Source: Planctomycetales bacterium (GTDB taxonomy: Bacteria; Planctomycetota; Planctomycetia; Planctomycetales; Planctomycetaceae). Taken from it: a stretch of DNA of 7,184 bases. The position numbers were made by a program, and so were the translations under genes. Below the pieces are notes generated by a model. The model did no database searches. It was not told where the DNA came from and saw only the letters and a list, made by a program, of their open reading frames with translations. The DNA is taken from NCBI GenBank assembly GCA_020050375.1, contig JAGVKR010000724.1, positions 1 through 7,184 on the forward strand, given 5' to 3'. Positions 5,703-7,184 of this stretch are shown in pieces (positions within the stretch are counted from its first letter, which is position 1; every line of letters starts with the position of its first letter).

Positions 5703-6095
5703 TCAGACGACGGCTTCCAGCTTGTCCTGTCGGCCGTACAAGAGCGCAATCCGTGCCGGAACGATCACGAGTTTGCCCGGGCCGTATTTGATCGAGGCGC
5801 TCGTTTCCGGGCCCCACTCGAAGTTTTCCGTGATAACCCGGACGGTCACGAGTGTTTCCCAATCGTCCGCCAAAAAATCTTCAAACGGCACGCGGATGGT
5901 TTTCGTGTCGCCGCTGGATTGCGTTGTTCCCAGCCAGCCGCTGTCCACCTTTTCGGTCAGCGTCACCATCTCGAGCGTTCTTCCGATCTTCACCAGACAG
6001 CTCTTGCCGTATTGCAAAGACAGGTGAGTCACGACCCTTCCCTGCGAATCTGCGGGAAAAAATGTGCGCCGGAGAACGACCTTCGTGGCGTTCAT
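5703..6095 (-). CDS. Hypothetical protein, 5' end uncertain
   Basis: From the ATG at 6095 the protein has 130 residues. It is not recognised. It looks beta-rich with alternating hydrophobic stretches (THLSLQYGKSCLVKIGRTLE, then KTIRVPFEDF, LVTVRVITENFEWG and KLVIVPARIALLYGRQ). It has no signal peptide, membrane span or known motif. Composition is far more protein-like on this strand than on the opposite strand, where the long frame is rich in His, Arg and Cys. The frame stays open upstream to 6350, and ATGs at 6131 and 6143 are possible starts. The upstream codons run into a large palindromic element (about 6117-6454), so the true 5' end may have been replaced or the gene truncated by that element. 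No ribosome site helps choose. It reads toward the xre gene. Confidence 0.6.
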   Translation of the reverse strand: MNATKVVLRRTFFPADSQGRVVTHLSLQYGKSCLVKIGRTLEMVTLTEKVDSGWLGTTQSSGDTKTIRVPFEDFLADDWETLVTVRVITENFEWGPETSASIKYGPGKLVIVPARIALLYGRQDKLEAVV

Positions 6096-6116
6096 GATAA
6101 GGTCGTCGACAACCCC

Positions 6117-6454
6117 GATCAACGACGACATCCGACGGGCCATTTTGCTACGCCGAAGGCGTTGCACTCCGAAGCCGTGGGTTTCTCGGTACGCCCGGAT
6201 ACCCTCGGTGCGGTGCGTTATCGGAAGGTGAACCCTGCAAGGGTTCGACAAGACCGAGGTTGTGGTGGACGCGCGCCGATGTGTTGGTGATGGGCGGTGC
6301 GCGAGATTCACCGCCGCGATCTTGCCGACCCCTTCAGGGTTGACACCCATCGCCGGTTGCGGACCCCGGGTATCCCATCTTCGCCGTGAAACCCTTGGGC
6401 TTCGGAGTTTAACCGCTTTGCGGTACCGGACTTCGCGCGATGTCGTATTGGATC
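6117..6454. repeat. About 0.33-kb imperfect palindromic element
   Basis: The left half (about 6117-6280) and the reverse complement of the right half (about 6290-6454) align along much of their length. Both start with GATC then ACGACATC (6125-6132; complement at 6439-6446). Both contain ACTCCGAAGCC followed by GGGTTTC, then GGATACCC or GGATACCCT, then a nested hairpin (AACCCT-GCA-AGGGTT at 6231-6245; AACCCTGAAGGGGT in the complement of 6326-6340), then CAAGA(T/C)CG. The centre is near 6285. It could fold into one large cruciform or a long RNA hairpin. There is no transposase inside, so it is non-autonomous if mobile. Confidence 0.7.
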
Positions 6455-6804
6455 CCTTCGCGCCCAGTCTGTAGGCCAGCGCCGTCTAGACGACATGTCG
6501 GATTCCCGCCCACGACCGACATACGCGGCACCGGTCCAGGGCCCCCTGTCAAAACTTCAACTTTCGCTGGCCGTCTCTCATCGGTATAATGTGTACATTT
6601 GTATCGTATTAAACGCTCAACCAAGGCCATTGTTCGTATCCGCTCGATCCGCGGCATCCGCCCGGATCCGCAATTCCTCTCGTCCGATCTACACCAGATG
6701 CCCCTTTCCAGATTCAGTCAAATTCGCGAATTCCCGCAGTTCTACACGCAACATCCACGTTGCGTGGCGTGGCGTTTGAGTCACAAGTGGCACCAGCGTT
6801 CGCG
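6455..6804. other. Non-coding stretch with short palindromes, no gene recognised
   Basis: I see no credible coding frame on either strand. Visible items are adjoining palindromes GTCTAGAC (6484-6491) and CGACATGTCG (6491-6500), a TATAAT at 6585-6590 without a matching -35, a 12-bp palindrome AATTCGCGAATT (6721-6732), and a hairpin CACGCAAC/GTTGCGTG with a six-base loop (6745-6766). The hairpin has no following T-run. Confidence 0.5.
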
Positions 6805-6917
6805 TGTTCACACCCAGCACTCGGCTGCACCTCCCGGCTAAACAATTCCCCGACCCCCGACCCCCGACCCCTGAATTCCCGAATCCCGAATCCCGAATCC
6901 TTCCCCTCGGAGCCCCC
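6805..6917 (+). repeat. Intergenic repeat, copy 2, with 7-bp tandem units
   Basis: It begins with tgttcacac at 6805-6813 and continues with gcactcggctgc and aacaatt, as at 685-772. It then holds three perfect copies of cgacccc (6851-6871) and three of cccgaat (6878-6898). It ends in a GGAG (6909-6912) five bases before the ATG at 6918. The tandem unit differs from copy 1 (7 bases here, 14 there), but the framework is the same. No G-rich left arm is present, so unlike copy 1 it does not form a long hairpin. Confidence 0.75.
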
Positions 6918-7184
6918 ATGTACTCGCCCCGCTACACCAACGCCCAAATCGTCGAAGCCCTCCAAACCACAATGGGTCGAATCTACCTCGCGGCCGAGAA
7001 ACTCGGCTGTCAGCCCTCGACTATCTACCGCCGCGCCGAGCGTTCGAAACAGGTCGCCGAGACGATCGAGCATTACTCGGGGCGGATGCTCGACATTGCC
7101 GAGTCGGCCCTCAACGCGGCGATCCTCAACCGCGAGCCGTGGGCCATCCGCTTCACGCTGCAATCGATCGGCCGCAAAAGGGGA
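6918..7184 (+). CDS. Small terminase-subunit-like HTH protein, N-terminal part (3' truncated by window)
   Basis: The frame is open from the ATG at 6918 to the window end (89 codons, no stop). GGAG lies five bases before the ATG. Residues about 10-40 (NAQIVEALQTTMGRIYLAAE, then KLGCQPSTIYRRAER) form a helix-turn-helix of the kind found in phage small terminase subunits and related planctomycete proteins. The following helical part (LDIAESALNAAILNREPWAI, then RFTLQSIGRKRG) matches their typical pattern of an acidic helix, then a basic motif before a GY-like end. In phages such a protein recognises the packaging site with the large terminase. Here it could be a prophage remnant or a domesticated DNA-binding protein, and downstream genes are needed to tell. 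Confidence 0.6.
   Translation, partial: MYSPRYTNAQIVEALQTTMGRIYLAAEKLGCQPSTIYRRAERSKQVAETIEHYSGRMLDIAESALNAAILNREPWAIRFTLQSIGRKRG

Noticed and set aside
5688..6290. 200-residue plus-strand frame opposite the gene at 5703
   Set aside because: The composition (many His, Arg, Cys) looks like a shadow, and it runs into the palindromic element.
6096..6350. N-terminal extension of the 5703 gene up to an ATG at 6350
   Set aside because: These codons lie largely within the large palindromic element and give a low-complexity Arg/Thr/Ser-rich peptide.
6585..6590. Perfect TATAAT as a promoter for the terminase-like gene
   Set aside because: No -35 at 16-18 bases, no extended -10, and more than 300 bases from the start codon.
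6409..6657. 82-residue minus-strand frame beyond the palindromic element
   Set aside because: No protein-like features; it crosses the element boundary and short palindromes.
6714..7163. 149-residue minus-strand frame opposite the terminase-like gene
   Set aside because: It is antisense to a gene with an HTH and a good ribosome site, and it reads through the tandem repeat array.

Overview
The window looks like a chromosomal accessory region of a planctomycete-type bacterium. That is inferred from the moderately high GC content, the gene types and the repeat-filled intergenic regions; no rRNA, tRNA or other phylogenetic marker is present. I see no CRISPR array and no recognisable transposase gene.

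Layout. (1) 1-606 (+): C-terminal part of an Nramp-like membrane transporter, open at the window edge. (2) 607-772: intergenic region filled by a 25-bp perfect inverted repeat built from 14-bp tandem units. (3) 773-1876 (+): a complete enolase-superfamily (mandelate racemase / muconate lactonizing type) protein. (4) 1909-3855 (-): a tight three-gene operon of a small 50-residue protein, a fused XRE HTH + ImmA/IrrE zinc-peptidase protein and a PIN-domain protein, with a good promoter upstream. This reads as a toxin-antitoxin-like or defence-like cassette. (5) 3856-4094: AT-rich spacer. (6) 4095-about 4424 (-): a small XRE regulator with no convincing start codon. (7) 4507-5094 (+): a RES-domain toxin. 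(8) 5099-5536 (-): a Xre antitoxin with a DUF2384/MbcA-type C-terminal domain, tail-to-tail with the RES gene and only 4 bp away. (9) 5537-5702: operator- and promoter-rich region. (10) 5703-about 6095 (-): an unrecognised protein. (11) about 6117-6454: a roughly 0.33-kb imperfect palindromic element. (12) 6455-6917: no gene recognised, ending in a second copy of the intergenic repeat from region (2). (13) 6918-7184 (+): N-terminal part of a small terminase-like HTH protein, open at the window edge.

How it fits together. The centre (1909-5536) is a cluster of stress or toxin-antitoxin genes: one PIN / XRE-ImmA operon, one RES/Xre pair and one orphan XRE regulator. The RES/Xre pair is the strongest lead. 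These modules are normally co-directional operons with the antitoxin first, whereas here toxin and antitoxin are convergent. The antitoxin promoter lies between two perfect 9-bp inverted half-sites and next to a perfect 13-bp palindrome. The promoters of the two toxin-antitoxin-like operons share the same -35 and -10 hexamers plus spacer bases, which hints at a common regulator or common origin. The flanking genes (transporter, enolase-family enzyme, terminase-like protein) have no visible functional link to this cluster.
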